Source: JASHPR01 sp963778075 (GTDB lineage: Bacteria; Actinomycetota; Actinomycetes; Streptosporangiales; Streptosporangiaceae). From it: 64,000 nucleotides of DNA. Made by a program: the position numbers and the translations under genes. The stretch spans positions 1 to 64,000 of the forward strand of contig CAVZTJ010000009.1 of assembly GCA_963778075.1 (NCBI GenBank), written 5' to 3'. Positions 1 through 9,373 of this stretch are shown here, in pieces (position 1 is the stretch's first letter; every line of letters starts with the position of its first letter). Under the pieces are notes generated by a model that worked only from the letters and a program-made list of their open reading frames with translations, searched no databases and was not told where the DNA came from.

Positions 1-1290
1 TCGCGGGGTTGCGGAAGGAGTATGCCTGGCGGGCTTCGAGCTTGGCGATCCGGTTCAGGGCTTCGGACCTGGCGTTGCTCACCCCGGTCAGCACCGCGCA
101 GGTGATCTCGTCTTCCCAGCGGGAGATGGTCCGGGTCAGGGTGATTAGCTCAGGGATGTCGTCGTTCTGCGCGCACCAGTCGTAGAAGGAGGCGAGCCGG
201 CCGCGGACGTCTCGCTCGCAGGGGGTGGACCTGGTGATGGCCGCCCGCAGGTTCAGCGCGTCGCGGAGCTTCTCCTTGCCGATCCGTGCGGTCAGGATCT
301 GCTGCCCGTGCCGGTCAGCGTCCAGGATGTTCATGACCTTGGCGAACTGCTCCGGCCGCAGATGCTCTAGGTTGCGCACCAGCAGGCCCTTGGCCCTGTA
401 CTCGGCGTCGCCAGACCGGCCGCGGCGGCTGTATTTCTCCCGCACCGCCCGCCGCCTCACATCCCCGGTCATCTTCACGGCCAGCTGGACCACGTGGAAC
501 AAGTCGACCACGATCTGCGCGCGCGGCAGCATCCGGCGGGCCGCCGAGGCGTAGATGCTGCACATGTCGATAGCGACGACCTGGATGGCGTCCCGCCATG
601 CCGGGCCGGCCTGCCACATCCAGTACGCCGCGTCATCGGCAGTACGTCCCTCGGCCTGCCCCAGCAGGCCCTGATTCCCGGACAGGTCGAAGAAGCAGGT
701 GTGCCAGCGGTCCGCGAGCAGCACGTACTCCCCGCTGTCCTCACCGGCCCGCCAGCGGGGCCGGCCGCGGCGGTGCTCATCGATTCCCAGGTGCGCCACC
801 ACCGCGGCCGGCGCGGCAGGCGCCGGATCGGCGCGCTCGGCGAACGCGGCGTGCGCCACCGGCCACGGTACGTGCTGCCACCGGCCCGCCTCGGTGACCG
901 TGCAGCCCCGCTTGGCCACCTCCGCGCCCAGCAGGGCGCGCGGCCGCCCGGTCAGCCGGCAGCCGCAGGCACCTTCGGCAATGACTCGGTGAACGTCTTG
1001 CGCTTGCACCCGCCGTTGCCGCACTTCCACCGACGCTTCAGCCGGCACAGGCTGACCTCATCCAGGCCGCGGCGCTGGTCACGGGGGCGGGCCAGCACAT
1101 GCTCGTGCACCCGTCCCGCGCGCGTCCCGCAGCCCGGGCGCACCGCCGCGCCCGGATGGCCGGTGACCGCCCACACTGTCAGCGTGCCATCGGCCTCGCT
1201 CTCGGCCTCGACGACCCGCAGGCCATCGAACCGAACAGCGCGGCAGCGATATCCTCGGCCAAGTGCCCGCGGCTTTCTGGGTCATGGTGT
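1..1290 (-). pseudogene. ISL3-family transposase, frameshifted and cut by window edge
   Basis: The minus strand encodes an ISL3-type DDE transposase split over three frames. The zinc-finger N-terminus (RRWKCGNGGCKRKTFTE near 985-1030) ends at a stop near 952. The catalytic domain continues one frame over without a stop to the window edge, including LGIDEHRRGRPR near 790 and VVAIDMCSIYASAARRM followed by VVDLFHVVQ near 500-590, which fit the DDE core of the family. A second frame change lies near 1228, between LAEDIAAALFG and the next block GLRVVEAE. At least two frame changes make it non-functional unless they are sequencing errors. The C-terminus lies left of base 1. Family assignment is firm; the exact start is not known. 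Confidence 0.85.
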
Positions 1291-1292
1291 CC

Positions 1293-1320
1293 TTAAGAAA
1301 GATCCATGATTTTAAGAAGC
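1293..1320. repeat. Candidate ISL3 element terminal end
   Basis: Just upstream of the transposase start is an AT-rich block containing CTTAAGAAA and TTTTAAGAAGC around GATCCATGA. It is unlike its GC-rich surroundings and resembles ISL3-type terminal inverted repeats. The partner end lies outside the window, so the call rests on position and composition only. Confidence 0.45.
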
Positions 1321-1449
1321 CGCGGGCGTCTTGATCGCTGCGCCACGCCGGTGCCCTTACGCGCCCGCTGTCTGGTGCCGTTCCCGGCGGGTCCGCCAGC
1401 TTAGGACGTACCGGGCGGGCCGTGCAGGCTGGAGATCATCGGCAATGGC

Positions 1450-2358
1450 TCAGACGGCGCGCGTCCGGGTGGCGCGCCAGCCCGATGCCAGTGCAGCCGC
1501 AGCGGCCGCTAGCAGGACGGTGAGCAGGATGAGCTGCAGTGGCCAGTACTGGCTGGCGGGGTGGTAGGGCACCGGGACACCGGTGCCTGAGCCGAGGACC
1601 CAGCTGCCGGGTGGCGCGGCAAAGCGCGGCCCGGTCGTGTTAGTGGCCGGTGTCAGAGCCTGCACCGTCCACCGGGCGGCAAGGAGCAGGACGGCAAATC
1701 CGGCCACGGCCGCGCCGATCGCGGGAAGTGTGCGCCGGAGCAAGGCGCCGAAAGCTACTCCCAGCGCGAAGGCGAGCGCGGCCTCGCCGGCCAGGGCCAG
1801 GTTGACGGAGACAAACCATGACCAGCGTGAGCTTGTGGTGTCACCGGCGGTGAGCTGGTGCTGCAGCCAGGCGTTGGCTGCCCCGGCGGCCAGGCCGGCC
1901 ACGGCCAGGGCGGCGGTGAGAGCAGCGATCTTGGTGATGTACCAGCGGCGTCGTGACACGGACTGGGTCCAGGCCGCAAGGTGGGTGCGCTGCTCGACCT
2001 CCCTGGCGACCAGCGGGGCGCCGATCATGGCGCCGATGATCGCGAACGCGGCGGGCGGGCCGTCCTGGGAGAAAAGGATCGCGAAGCTGTAGTGGGACGC
2101 GAAGGCGGCTTGCAGGCTGCCCGGATACCGCTCCTTGAGGGCGCTGCAGGTTGCGGCCGACCGGACGTGGAACACGCCGCTGTGAGCGTTGGGCGGCGGG
2201 CATCCGGCGGCTGCCAGCTGCCGGAGCCAGGTGTGGTAACCCGCCAGCCAGTGCTCGGCGCTGAGCCCGAAGCTGACCATGAGGGCGCACAGGGCCGCGA
2301 CGGTGATGACGGTCCACAGCGCCTGGCCGCGGTGCTGCCGCCAGATGAGGCAGGTCAT
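1450..2358 (-). CDS. ABC transporter permease
   Basis: This 302-residue protein has about six hydrophobic segments, the first at residues 14-34 after the start MTCLIWRQHRGQALW, and a long extracytoplasmic loop after TM1. This is the usual shape of ABC-2-type export permeases of the GntR-linked kind. Its start overlaps the stop of the upstream ATPase gene by 4 bp, so the two are translationally coupled. With the GntR regulator it forms a three-gene operon. A related permease (also with a TWRQHR N-terminal motif) lies at 19614-20687. The substrate cannot be inferred; such systems often respond to cell-envelope antibiotics. Confidence 0.8.
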   Translation of the reverse strand: MTCLIWRQHRGQALWTVITVAALCALMVSFGLSAEHWLAGYHTWLRQLAAAGCPPPNAHSGVFHVRSAATCSALKERYPGSLQAAFASHYSFAILFSQDGPPAAFAIIGAMIGAPLVAREVEQRTHLAAWTQSVSRRRWYITKIAALTAALAVAGLAAGAANAWLQHQLTAGDTTSSRWSWFVSVNLALAGEAALAFALGVAFGALLRRTLPAIGAAVAGFAVLLLAARWTVQALTPATNTTGPRFAAPPGSWVLGSGTGVPVPYHPASQYWPLQLILLTVLLAAAAAALASGWRATRTRAV

Positions 2359-3227
2359 GCCAGGGCCTCCTGGGGGAGCGTGGCGGCATCGCCTTCGAGG
2401 TAGCCGAGCACGAGCTCATCAAAGGTGGGTGCCGCGTCCTGCAGGCCCGGGCCAGCGACGTGGGCGCCGTCGCGGCGCACCAGCGCCGTGGTCCGCCCAG
2501 CCGTGCTGCGCTGGCTGATCACCTGCCAGCCTCCGCCGCCGGGCCAGCCGTCCGGCCCGGAGATGACCCGGTGCTGCTGGCGCAGCTCGTCAATGTCACC
2601 GGCGAGCCGCAGGTGCCCCGAGCGAAGCACGATCAGGTAGTCGCAGATGCGCTCCAGCTCCGCCACGGCGTGGGAGGAGTACAGCACGGTAGCGCCCGTC
2701 TCGCTGCAGGCGGCGAACATCGAGCGAAGGAATTCCCGCCGGGCCAGCGGGTCAAGGTTGGCCGTCGGCTCATCGAGCAAGAACAACTCCGGCTTCTTGG
2801 CCAGCACCAGGGTGAGAGCCACCTGGGCGCGCTCGCCGCCGGACAGGGCGCTGATCCGCGCCCGGGGCCGGATGCCCAGCCGCCGGATCCGCTGGGAGGC
2901 CATAGCCGCGTCGAAACTGCGGTTCATGCACCGGCCTATCGCCAGGACATCGGCAACGCGAAGGCGCGGCCACAGCGGTGCGTCCTGGGCGACGAACCCG
3001 ATCTTGTCCAGCAGCTGCGCCGGGGCGCCGCCAGCGGCCTCGACACGTCCCGTGCTGGCCCGAAGCAGGCCCGCCGCCATGCTCATCAAGGTGGTCTTGC
3101 CGGAGCCGTTCGGGCCGACCAGTGCCACCACGCGCCCGGCTGGCACATCCAGGCTGCAGTCTCGCAGGCCCCAGATGCCGCGGCCGTAGCGGTGCCCGAG
3201 GCCCGCGCACCGTAGCGCTGTGCTCAT
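2355..3227 (-). CDS. ABC transporter ATP-binding protein
   Basis: A 290-residue ATPase subunit with Walker A GPNGSGKTT near residue 39, Q-loop VAQDAPLW, signature LSGGERAQ, Walker B LFLLDEPT and an H-loop SSHAV. After about residue 210 is a C-terminal extension that the minimal family lacks. It overlaps the GntR gene upstream and the permease gene downstream by 4 bp each, so it is the middle gene of a tight operon. It powers export or sensing through the permease encoded next to it. Substrate unknown. Confidence 0.9.
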   Translation of the reverse strand: MSTALRCAGLGHRYGRGIWGLRDCSLDVPAGRVVALVGPNGSGKTTLMSMAAGLLRASTGRVEAAGGAPAQLLDKIGFVAQDAPLWPRLRVADVLAIGRCMNRSFDAAMASQRIRRLGIRPRARISALSGGERAQVALTLVLAKKPELFLLDEPTANLDPLARREFLRSMFAACSETGATVLYSSHAVAELERICDYLIVLRSGHLRLAGDIDELRQQHRVISGPDGWPGGGGWQVISQRSTAGRTTALVRRDGAHVAGPGLQDAAPTFDELVLGYLEGDAATLPQEALA

Positions 3228-3634
3228 CTGGCACCGCCTGCCATGCGGCGCTCACCCAGACTGACGGCCGGCTCATCGAGGGCAACCTCCAGGAGCATCC
3301 GGATCTGCTCGGACGACAGCCCGTCCTGCCTCGCCCGGTCCACCCACCGCGCCAGCGAGCCCGCCAGCTTCGGCGCGACCCGCAGCGACGTCACCGGCGG
3401 TGCAGCCGCCACGAAGGTTCCCACGCCCTGCCGGCGTAGCACCAGCCCCTGATGCTCCAGCTCGCCGAACGCCTTCACCACCGTGTTCGGATTGACTGAC
3501 AGGGAATCGACAACGTCTTTCACGCTGGGAAGCTGGTCACCGGGCTGCAGCCGGCCCAGCATGACATCCCGGCGCACCTGCTGGACCAGCTGCCGGTAGA
3601 TCGGCACACCGGACCCGGCATCAACACGGAACAT
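3224..3634 (-). CDS. GntR-family regulator (YtrA type)
   Basis: A 136-residue regulator beginning MFRVDAGSGVPIYRQLVQQV, with a winged-helix DNA-binding domain (LPSVKDVVDSLSVNPNTVVK around residues 38-58) and only a short C-terminal tail. That is the YtrA subfamily architecture commonly placed in front of ABC exporter genes. I chose ATG 3634 because GGAGG sits five bases upstream; a TTG at 3646 overlaps that ribosome site. It is the first gene of the operon and probably represses it through the palindrome at 3654-3677. Confidence 0.88.
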   Translation of the reverse strand: MFRVDAGSGVPIYRQLVQQVRRDVMLGRLQPGDQLPSVKDVVDSLSVNPNTVVKAFGELEHQGLVLRRQGVGTFVAAAPPVTSLRVAPKLAGSLARWVDRARQDGLSSEQIRMLLEVALDEPAVSLGERRMAGGAR

Positions 3635-3653
3635 GCCCGCCTCCAAGGCTATC

Positions 3654-3677
3654 GCTCTATTACTAGAATAGTAGAGC
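3654..3677. promoter_or_regulatory. Palindromic operator and -10 region for the GntR-ABC operon
   Basis: A 24-bp near-palindrome, GCTCTAT at the left and AGTAGAGC at the right, pairs in 9 of 12 positions. It lies 20 bp upstream of the GntR start. Read on the minus strand it contains TACTAT (3668-3673), a good -10 box, so a bound repressor would block polymerase. No convincing -35 at normal spacing was found. Confidence 0.6.
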
Positions 3678-4069
3678 GACAGTGCTCGCGCAACGTAAGC
3701 GAGATCCGGCAGCCGGGCCCTGGCCGCAACGCCGCAATGCCGGCGCTCTGCACAGGTCGTGGCCCGCCGGGCCGTCCGGATAACCTGGCCAGCCGGGCAG
3801 CGCCGGACCCAGCTGAGCGGCCCGCGCGAACTGCGGTGCAGCTTCGTCCCGCCACCCCTTGGCGCTGGCGTTCCGATCGGGCAAATCCCGCGCAGTAGTC
3901 AACGCCTCTTCGCGGACATGCCGGTGTCAGTCACGTGGCGACGCAGCCGGCATGGGCACCGCGGGCCTTAGGTGACTCTCGATGGCAAGGTTGGCCTTAT
4001 CGCAGGATTCACTGCGGGTTCCATCGCCCTGGCGGTTACGTCCTGTGATCACATGGCCAGGGCCGAAGA
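3678..4069. other. Intergenic, no gene recognised
   Basis: About 390 bp between the GntR promoter and the cysteine-rich gene. Short open frames exist in several frames but none has a convincing start or a recognisable domain. I see no clear terminator or RNA gene. Confidence 0.4.
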
Positions 4070-4567
4070 TTAGTTGCGCGCGTCCTGGCGGGGAGGAAAG
4101 TCGTGAACACCGCGAATCACCTGCGAACGGCAGATCTCGCATGTGTAGAGCTTCTTCGGCGCGGGGTTAGCGCCTTCGTAGCCAGGTTCAGAACCCCGGT
4201 CCCAGCGGTGGGCCAGCAGCGTCTTGCCCTGGGTAAACCCGCACCGGGTGCAGTCGAGGCGCCTCATGCACACCTCGTGGCGGCCTGGATAGTCGTACCG
4301 GAAGTCCATCGTGTGCTTGACTTCCTGCTGAATCTGAGGGCAGCGCTGGCAGCGGCGCTCCCGTGTACAGGCCGACGCGGCGGGATCGTCGGAATACGCC
4401 CAGTCCGACATGTGGTGGTCGGTCCACTGCGATACCTCACCGCGATGAGCGCACGTGCGCTGCTCATCGCACGAACCAGCGGCAAACTGCTTCCATTCTC
4501 CGCTGTGCACGCCCACCTTGCACTTGGCCTGGAGTAACCGGGGGTACTGAGAAGAAGATCCGACCAG
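4070..4567 (-). CDS. Cysteine/histidine-rich zinc-ribbon-like protein, start uncertain
   Basis: The minus-strand frame contains repeated metal-binding-like modules: C-x5-C-x2-C followed 8-9 residues later by H (CTRERRCQRC ... VKHTM, then CMRRLDCTRCG ... AHRW), plus an earlier C-x5-C-A-H unit and a final CEIC near the C-terminus. I do not recognise a family. The frame stays open upstream into the aldehyde dehydrogenase remnant, but that part reads as antisense noise. No ATG or strong ribosome site is visible near 4510-4570, only GTG 4516 and CTG 4567, so the N-terminus may be lost. Probably a zinc-binding protein or its fragment. Confidence 0.45.
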   Translation of the reverse strand: MVGSSSQYPRLLQAKCKVGVHSGEWKQFAAGSCDEQRTCAHRGEVSQWTDHHMSDWAYSDDPAASACTRERRCQRCPQIQQEVKHTMDFRYDYPGRHEVCMRRLDCTRCGFTQGKTLLAHRWDRGSEPGYEGANPAPKKLYTCEICRSQVIRGVHDFPPRQDARN

Positions 4568-4589
4568 ATCCTGGCCGCGCTGGGCGATG

Positions 4590-5421
4590 TTAGCCGTAGT
4601 GGTGGTAGGTGGTCTTGACTTGTGTGTAGCGCAGCAGGCCCCACTTGCCGTCCTCGCCGCCGATGCCGGACTCGCGGTATCCCGCGTGGTGGGCGTGGAT
4701 CGACTCGCCGAGCGTCCGGTTGATGTAGATCTCGCCGCTGGCCAGCGGGCCCAGGTCAGGGTCCCCGCCCGGCGGGCCAATCGTCAGCTGCTGCACCGCC
4801 GACACGTACGCGTCCACGAACGGCTGGTACAGGTCCTGGTGCACGAACACCCGCTCGGCCGACGTGCACACCTGCCCGCTGTTGGTGTGCCGCGCCGCGA
4901 CGATCGCGGGCACGGCGACGTCCAGGTCAGCGTCCCGCCAGATGATGGCCGGCGCCTTTCCGCCCAGCTCCAGCGCCACCCGGGTCAGGTTGCGCGCTGC
5001 GATCGCCATGATTGTCTTGCCGGTGTCACGGTGGCCGGTGAACGTCACCATCGACGTCAGCGGGTCCTCGACCATCGCCTGCCCGGTCCGGCCGTCCCCC
5101 GGTGACCAGGTTGATCACGCCCGGCGGCAGGTCCAGCTCCGCGTCGAACAGGCGGAACAGCTCGATCGTCGACAGCGGCGAAATCTCGCTCGGCTTCATC
5201 ACCACGGTGTTGCCGGTGATGAGCGCGGGCCCGAGCTTGCGGCACAGCACCGCCAGCGGGAAGTTCCACGGGCAGATCGCGCCGACCACGCCCACCGGCG
5301 CGTGCGACAGCTGGATCGCCTCACCCGGCACGTCGGCCAGCCGCGCGGCCCACCACCGGCCGCCGACCAGCAGGTCATGATGCGTGAGCGCGGGCTTAGC
5401 GGCAGCGCGATCGCCATTCAT
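4590..5421 (-). pseudogene. Aldehyde dehydrogenase remnant
   Basis: Two frames together give an NAD-dependent aldehyde dehydrogenase: VGVVGAICPWNFPLAVL and the NAD-site GNTVVMKPSE in one, and the general base region LELGGKAP and catalytic Cys in NSGQVCTSAERVF in the other. The frame changes near 5100, just after INLVTGG. The gene is also short, about 277 codons against the usual 480. Blocks are missing after DLLVGGRWW and between DPDLGPLAS and GEIYINRT. It ends with a normal family C-terminus. It lies 17 bp after the Gfo/Idh gene and was probably the last gene of that operon. Confidence 0.85.
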
Positions 5422-5438
5422 GAATGCCTAGCCTCCCG

Positions 5439-6449
5439 TCAGGCCAGCTCGATGGGCCGTTTCTCGTCCAGGCTCCGCCTGATGGCGTCGATGACGACGA
5501 CGTTGCGGAGGCCGTCATCAAAGCTGGTCTCCGGGGTGGCGGTCCCGGCCAGACAGTCGGCGAAATGCCGCATGGGCTGGTAGACGAAATGGGTGAGGTG
5601 CCCGTAACGGTCCCGGGTGCCGATCGGTATCCACGGGTACTCGAGCCGGTCGCGGATATACGTGAGGCCGTTGTACGTCCAGTCGTAATCGATTTTGCCC
5701 GACTCCCCGTAAAGAACGAAGCGCGAATCCACCACGCTGGGTGACCCGGCCGGGACCACCCAGGACGACTCAAAGGTGAAGAAGCACGACTCGAACTGCA
5801 CGAGCGTCTGGATGGCGTCCCAACAGTCGATGCCGCGGCTGGCCAGGATGCCCCGCTTGCCCAGCGCGTACACGGACACCGGCTCCTGCCCGACGATCCA
5901 CCGGGCGATGTCGATCGTGTGCGGGAAGAGGAACCACTCCGGCCCGGACCTGCCCGCCCAGCTGAGCCAGGACTCCGCGACGGCGATCGAGTCGCTGAGG
6001 CGGGCGTACCCCATGACCGGCGGCCCGACCTCCCCGTTCGCCACCGCGTCCTTGATGCCCATGAAGGCGGGATTCCAGCGGTTCTGGAAGTCCACGATCG
6101 CGATCCTGCCGGACTCGGCCGCCGCTGCTGCCAGCCGCCTGGCGTCGTCCACGCTCGTCGCGAGCGGTTTCTCCACGAAGACGTTCTTGCCCGCGTTCAG
6201 CATCTCGATGGTCACCGCGGTGTGCAGATGGTCGGGGGTGGCGATGCTGACCCCGTCGACGTCCGACCCGGCCACATCGGCGGCGTCGTCCGTCCACGGG
6301 ACGCCGAGGTTCTCCCCCACCTCGCGTGCCCTTTCCCGGTCGGCGTCGCAGACCAGGGCGAGCTCGCAGCGGTCGTAGTCGGCGTACGACAGGGCGTGGT
6401 TTTTGCCCCAGATCCCGAGTCCTATGACGGCGACTTTCGGCACGGCCAT
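5439..6449 (-). CDS. Gfo/Idh/MocA-family oxidoreductase
   Basis: A 336-residue protein with an N-terminal Rossmann fold (VAVIGLGIWGKNHA at residues 6-19), the family EKP motif with catalytic lysine (NVFVEKPLATS near residue 93) and the usual alpha/beta C-terminal domain. Such enzymes oxidise or reduce sugar-like or other hydroxylated substrates with NAD(P). The start has AGAGGAGCAGG just upstream. It is in the minus-strand run SDR - permease - GNAT - this gene - aldehyde dehydrogenase, so its substrate is probably linked to what the permease imports. Specific substrate unknown. Confidence 0.88.
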   Translation of the reverse strand: MAVPKVAVIGLGIWGKNHALSYADYDRCELALVCDADRERAREVGENLGVPWTDDAADVAGSDVDGVSIATPDHLHTAVTIEMLNAGKNVFVEKPLATSVDDARRLAAAAAESGRIAIVDFQNRWNPAFMGIKDAVANGEVGPPVMGYARLSDSIAVAESWLSWAGRSGPEWFLFPHTIDIARWIVGQEPVSVYALGKRGILASRGIDCWDAIQTLVQFESCFFTFESSWVVPAGSPSVVDSRFVLYGESGKIDYDWTYNGLTYIRDRLEYPWIPIGTRDRYGHLTHFVYQPMRHFADCLAGTATPETSFDDGLRNVVVIDAIRRSLDEKRPIELA

Positions 6450-6503
6450 CGCGTTCCTGCTCCTCTTCCAAATCGCGGGCCCCGGCGGGCCGCTCGTGGG
6501 TCG

Positions 6504-7745
6504 TTAGAACGGGTCTATACAGCAGGGTGCGAGCGGTGCCGAAAAGGCGGTCGCCACCACGTGCAGCGCCCCTCGCCGCTGCTCGGAGAGGCCGTCGGTC
6601 AGCGCGAAGCCGGCCAGGCTGGTGCCGCCCAGGTAGGCCGCGCCGAGCTGGGCGGCGGTCACCTTCAGGTCGGCCGGTGCCGTGGTCGGGTCACAAGACG
6701 CCCCGGTGCCGTCAGCGCTGAGCCGGTACCTCCGCGCGTTGTCCGGAAACAGGTCGTCCGTAACGTCGAGCACGACGTCGACGTCCCGGGCGTAGGTCCG
6801 CGCCCGCAGCGCGGCCGGCACGTCGATCAGGCTGGTCCACACGTTGTCGGTCACCTGAGTCTGCCACTGCCGGGGGTCCCGCAGCGTCCAGATGCCCGGG
6901 TCGTCGACCGGGATCATCGGGGCGATAGTCCTGGCCATCATGTCGACCGACAGCAGGTGATTCCACAATGCGGCGAGCGCGCGGCTGGTCTGCGCGCAGA
7001 CCTCCACCACCACCGTCGTGCCCTCCGGCAGCTTCCCTTGTGACCACTGCGTCCGCGTCGTGTAGAGGGCGTAGCCGTCGGCCTCCGCCCCGTCGTGATG
7101 CAGGAGGCACACCACGTCCGTGGTGCCTCCCCGGCCGTCGTCCCTCGGCAGCAGCCGCTGGCGCCAGCGCTCGGCCGACCGGGCGATCGATCCCGGCCGG
7201 GTCGCATGCCACGACCGGTAGAGGCGATCGAGTACCGCCGTATCGGCCGTGCTCGCGTCCGGGATCAGCCGGATCTCCCCGGGCGCGGGCGAACCGGCAA
7301 TACCGGGCTGGCCGTCGATCAGCAGGCTGGCGTGCCGGCTGGCCAGGCCGTACCCGAACCGCCCGTAGATCTGCGCCTCCGATGGCCACAGCGCCGACAC
7401 CACCTCGCCCCGGTCGCGGATGTCCTGCAGCGCGGCCATCATCATGGCTGTCATCAGGCCGCGGCGGCGGTAGTCGGCCCGGACGGCGACGTGGTTGACG
7501 CCGCCGACCGGGAGCTCGCCCCCCGGCACGGACATGATGAGGCTGTGTGTGGCAAGAGTGGCGATGAGCTCCTCGTTGTCGAACACGGCCAGCGTCCGGG
7601 GAGGCTCCAGGACGCCTCGGCGGTTGGTGATTTCGGCGTCGGTCAGGCGCGCCCCGCCGAAGGTGCGCTCCACCCGGTCGGCGAACGCGGGCACCTCCGG
7701 CGGGGTGATCGGCCGCATCACCAGGCCGTCGGGCAGGATCGCCAT
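6504..7745 (-). CDS. Eis-like GNAT acetyltransferase
   Basis: A 413-residue protein of the Eis (enhanced intracellular survival) type: an N-terminal GNAT fold with acetyl-CoA loop VRADYRRRGLMTAMM (residues about 90-105), a second degenerate GNAT domain, and a C-terminal sterol-carrier-like domain ending in CCIDPF. A C-terminal phenylalanine carboxylate is typical of Eis, where it acts as general base. The conserved Tyr of GRFGYG is present. Eis proteins acetylate amines on aminoglycosides, peptides or polyamines. AAGGAGAAAGG precedes the ATG, 9 bp after the permease stop. In this operon an amine substrate is plausible but unproven. Confidence 0.85.
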   Translation of the reverse strand: MAILPDGLVMRPITPPEVPAFADRVERTFGGARLTDAEITNRRGVLEPPRTLAVFDNEELIATLATHSLIMSVPGGELPVGGVNHVAVRADYRRRGLMTAMMMAALQDIRDRGEVVSALWPSEAQIYGRFGYGLASRHASLLIDGQPGIAGSPAPGEIRLIPDASTADTAVLDRLYRSWHATRPGSIARSAERWRQRLLPRDDGRGGTTDVVCLLHHDGAEADGYALYTTRTQWSQGKLPEGTTVVVEVCAQTSRALAALWNHLLSVDMMARTIAPMIPVDDPGIWTLRDPRQWQTQVTDNVWTSLIDVPAALRARTYARDVDVVLDVTDDLFPDNARRYRLSADGTGASCDPTTAPADLKVTAAQLGAAYLGGTSLAGFALTDGLSEQRRGALHVVATAFSAPLAPCCIDPF

Positions 7746-7754
7746 CCTTTCTCC

Positions 7755-9278
7755 TTAGGTGCCGGCGTCTGAGGTGCCGGCCGCAGCCGGTCCCGTTCCT
7801 TCGGCAGGGCCGCCAGGCAGCCGGTCCTCGGCGGCCACCGCCTGCTGGCCTTGCGGCAGCCGCCGCACCCACGCGAAATACCAGAGCGTGCCGAGAACGA
7901 TGACGCCCACGAACACGTAGAAGGCGTTGTGGCCGGGCGCCGGCAGCGTCAGCGCGACGATCGCGATCGCCAGCCACACCAGGGCAGCGATGGACGCCGG
8001 GATGTGCCAGCGCTTGAGGGTGAACGTGCCTTCTGGGTTCCGCAAGCCCCGCCGGTTGATCATCCCGGCGATGATCACAAGCCCGTACCCGGAGTAGATC
8101 GCGACCGAGGACACGCTCGTGATGATGGCCTCGACTTTGGCGATCAGGGTGAAAAGGATCGCGATGACGGAGACGACGATGATGACCACGTAGGGGCTCT
8201 TGACCGAGCGGGACACCCGCACGAGCCCGTCCCTCGGCGGGATCTTCCCGTCGCGCGCTATCGCGAACAGCTGCCGGGCGGGCGTAGCCGTGTTCATGAG
8301 CGTGCACGCGAAGATCGAGATGAACACCATCGTCATCGCTATCTTCGTGACCACCGAGCCGAGGTAGTACTGCATGATCACCAGCAGCGGGGTGCCGCTC
8401 GACTCCACGGCGTGCAGGTTGGGGATCGCCAGCGTGAAGCCGACCAGGACGAAGAATCCCAGCACGGCCGAGATCACCACGGACGAGATGATCGAACGGG
8501 GCACCCGGTGGATAGCCCCCTTGGTCTCCTCGGAGAGGTCGGCGGCACACTCGAAGCCGATCAGCGTGTAGGCGCCCATCAGCAGGGAGACGGCCAGGCC
8601 GCTGAACCCGGTGTGGGCGAGGCCGCCGCTGCTGGACAGGCCGAGGTTCGAGCCGAGGTAGCCGCCGTGCGACTTGCCGGCCACCAGAACGTAGATCAGC
8701 AGGCCGATGCCCACCAGCGTGATGCCGATGATCTCGGTCACCACCGAGATGTTGTTGACGCGGCTGGCCCATGCCATGCCGGCGATGTTGATGAGCGCCA
8801 CGATCACGATCAGCACAACCGTGGTGAGGACGATGGCTTCCGTGCTGGAGCCGATGCCCACGTACGGGGCGAAGTAGGCCGAGAACGCATAGGCGACGCC
8901 GGCGTACCCGGCGAGGTAGCCGGCCAGGACGAGCCACCCGGTGAACCACCCGTAGCTGCGGCCCATCAGCTTGTCGCCCCAGTTGTACATGGCGCCGGTG
9001 AGCGGCACCCGGGGAGCCAGGTTGGCCAGGCAGATGGCCACGAGCGTCTGCCCGATCCCGACGAGGATCCAGGTCCAGATGAACCGCGCGCCGCCGTGGT
9101 CGATCCCGAACCCGTAGTTCGCGAAGATGCCGGTGGTGATCGAGATGAAGGAGAACGAGACGGCGAAGCTGGAGAACCAGCCCATGCTCCGCCGCAAGGT
9201 CTGTCGGTATCCGAATTGCTCAATCTGGGCGGCGTCGCCTTGGGTGCCGGCAGTGTCGAGGCTGATTTTCTCGCTCAT
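7755..9278 (-). CDS. APC-superfamily amino acid/amine permease
   Basis: A 507-residue membrane protein with about 12 hydrophobic helices. The N-terminal region FSFISITTGIFANYGFG contains the glycine-rich unwound TM1 segment of APC transporters, and GFECAADLSEETKGA matches the conserved TM6-loop region of the amino acid/GABA/choline permease subgroup. The charged N-terminus and the low-complexity Ala/Gly C-tail are cytosolic. GGAG lies 8 bp before ATG 9278. It probably imports the amino acid or amine processed by the neighbouring ligase and oxidoreductases; the exact substrate cannot be read from sequence. Confidence 0.9.
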   Translation of the reverse strand: MSEKISLDTAGTQGDAAQIEQFGYRQTLRRSMGWFSSFAVSFSFISITTGIFANYGFGIDHGGARFIWTWILVGIGQTLVAICLANLAPRVPLTGAMYNWGDKLMGRSYGWFTGWLVLAGYLAGYAGVAYAFSAYFAPYVGIGSSTEAIVLTTVVLIVIVALINIAGMAWASRVNNISVVTEIIGITLVGIGLLIYVLVAGKSHGGYLGSNLGLSSSGGLAHTGFSGLAVSLLMGAYTLIGFECAADLSEETKGAIHRVPRSIISSVVISAVLGFFVLVGFTLAIPNLHAVESSGTPLLVIMQYYLGSVVTKIAMTMVFISIFACTLMNTATPARQLFAIARDGKIPPRDGLVRVSRSVKSPYVVIIVVSVIAILFTLIAKVEAIITSVSSVAIYSGYGLVIIAGMINRRGLRNPEGTFTLKRWHIPASIAALVWLAIAIVALTLPAPGHNAFYVFVGVIVLGTLWYFAWVRRLPQGQQAVAAEDRLPGGPAEGTGPAAAGTSDAGT

Positions 9279-9373
9279 GTGGTCAGCTCCTAGCGGGTTA
9301 CGGGCTCAGGCGTTCCTCCGGACCTTTCCTGCGCTAACTGCGCTTCCTCGTCGCGTGCCCTATGCGGGCCTTG

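Noticed and set aside
121..180. tRNA-like string GATTAGCTCAGGGA
   Set aside because: It lies within the conserved transposase frame, and no acceptor, anticodon or T-arm can be folded around it.
6712..8949. A 745-codon minus-strand open frame overlapping the GNAT and APC permease genes
   Set aside because: It is out of frame with both well-supported genes on the same strand and is Arg/Gly/His-rich without motifs.
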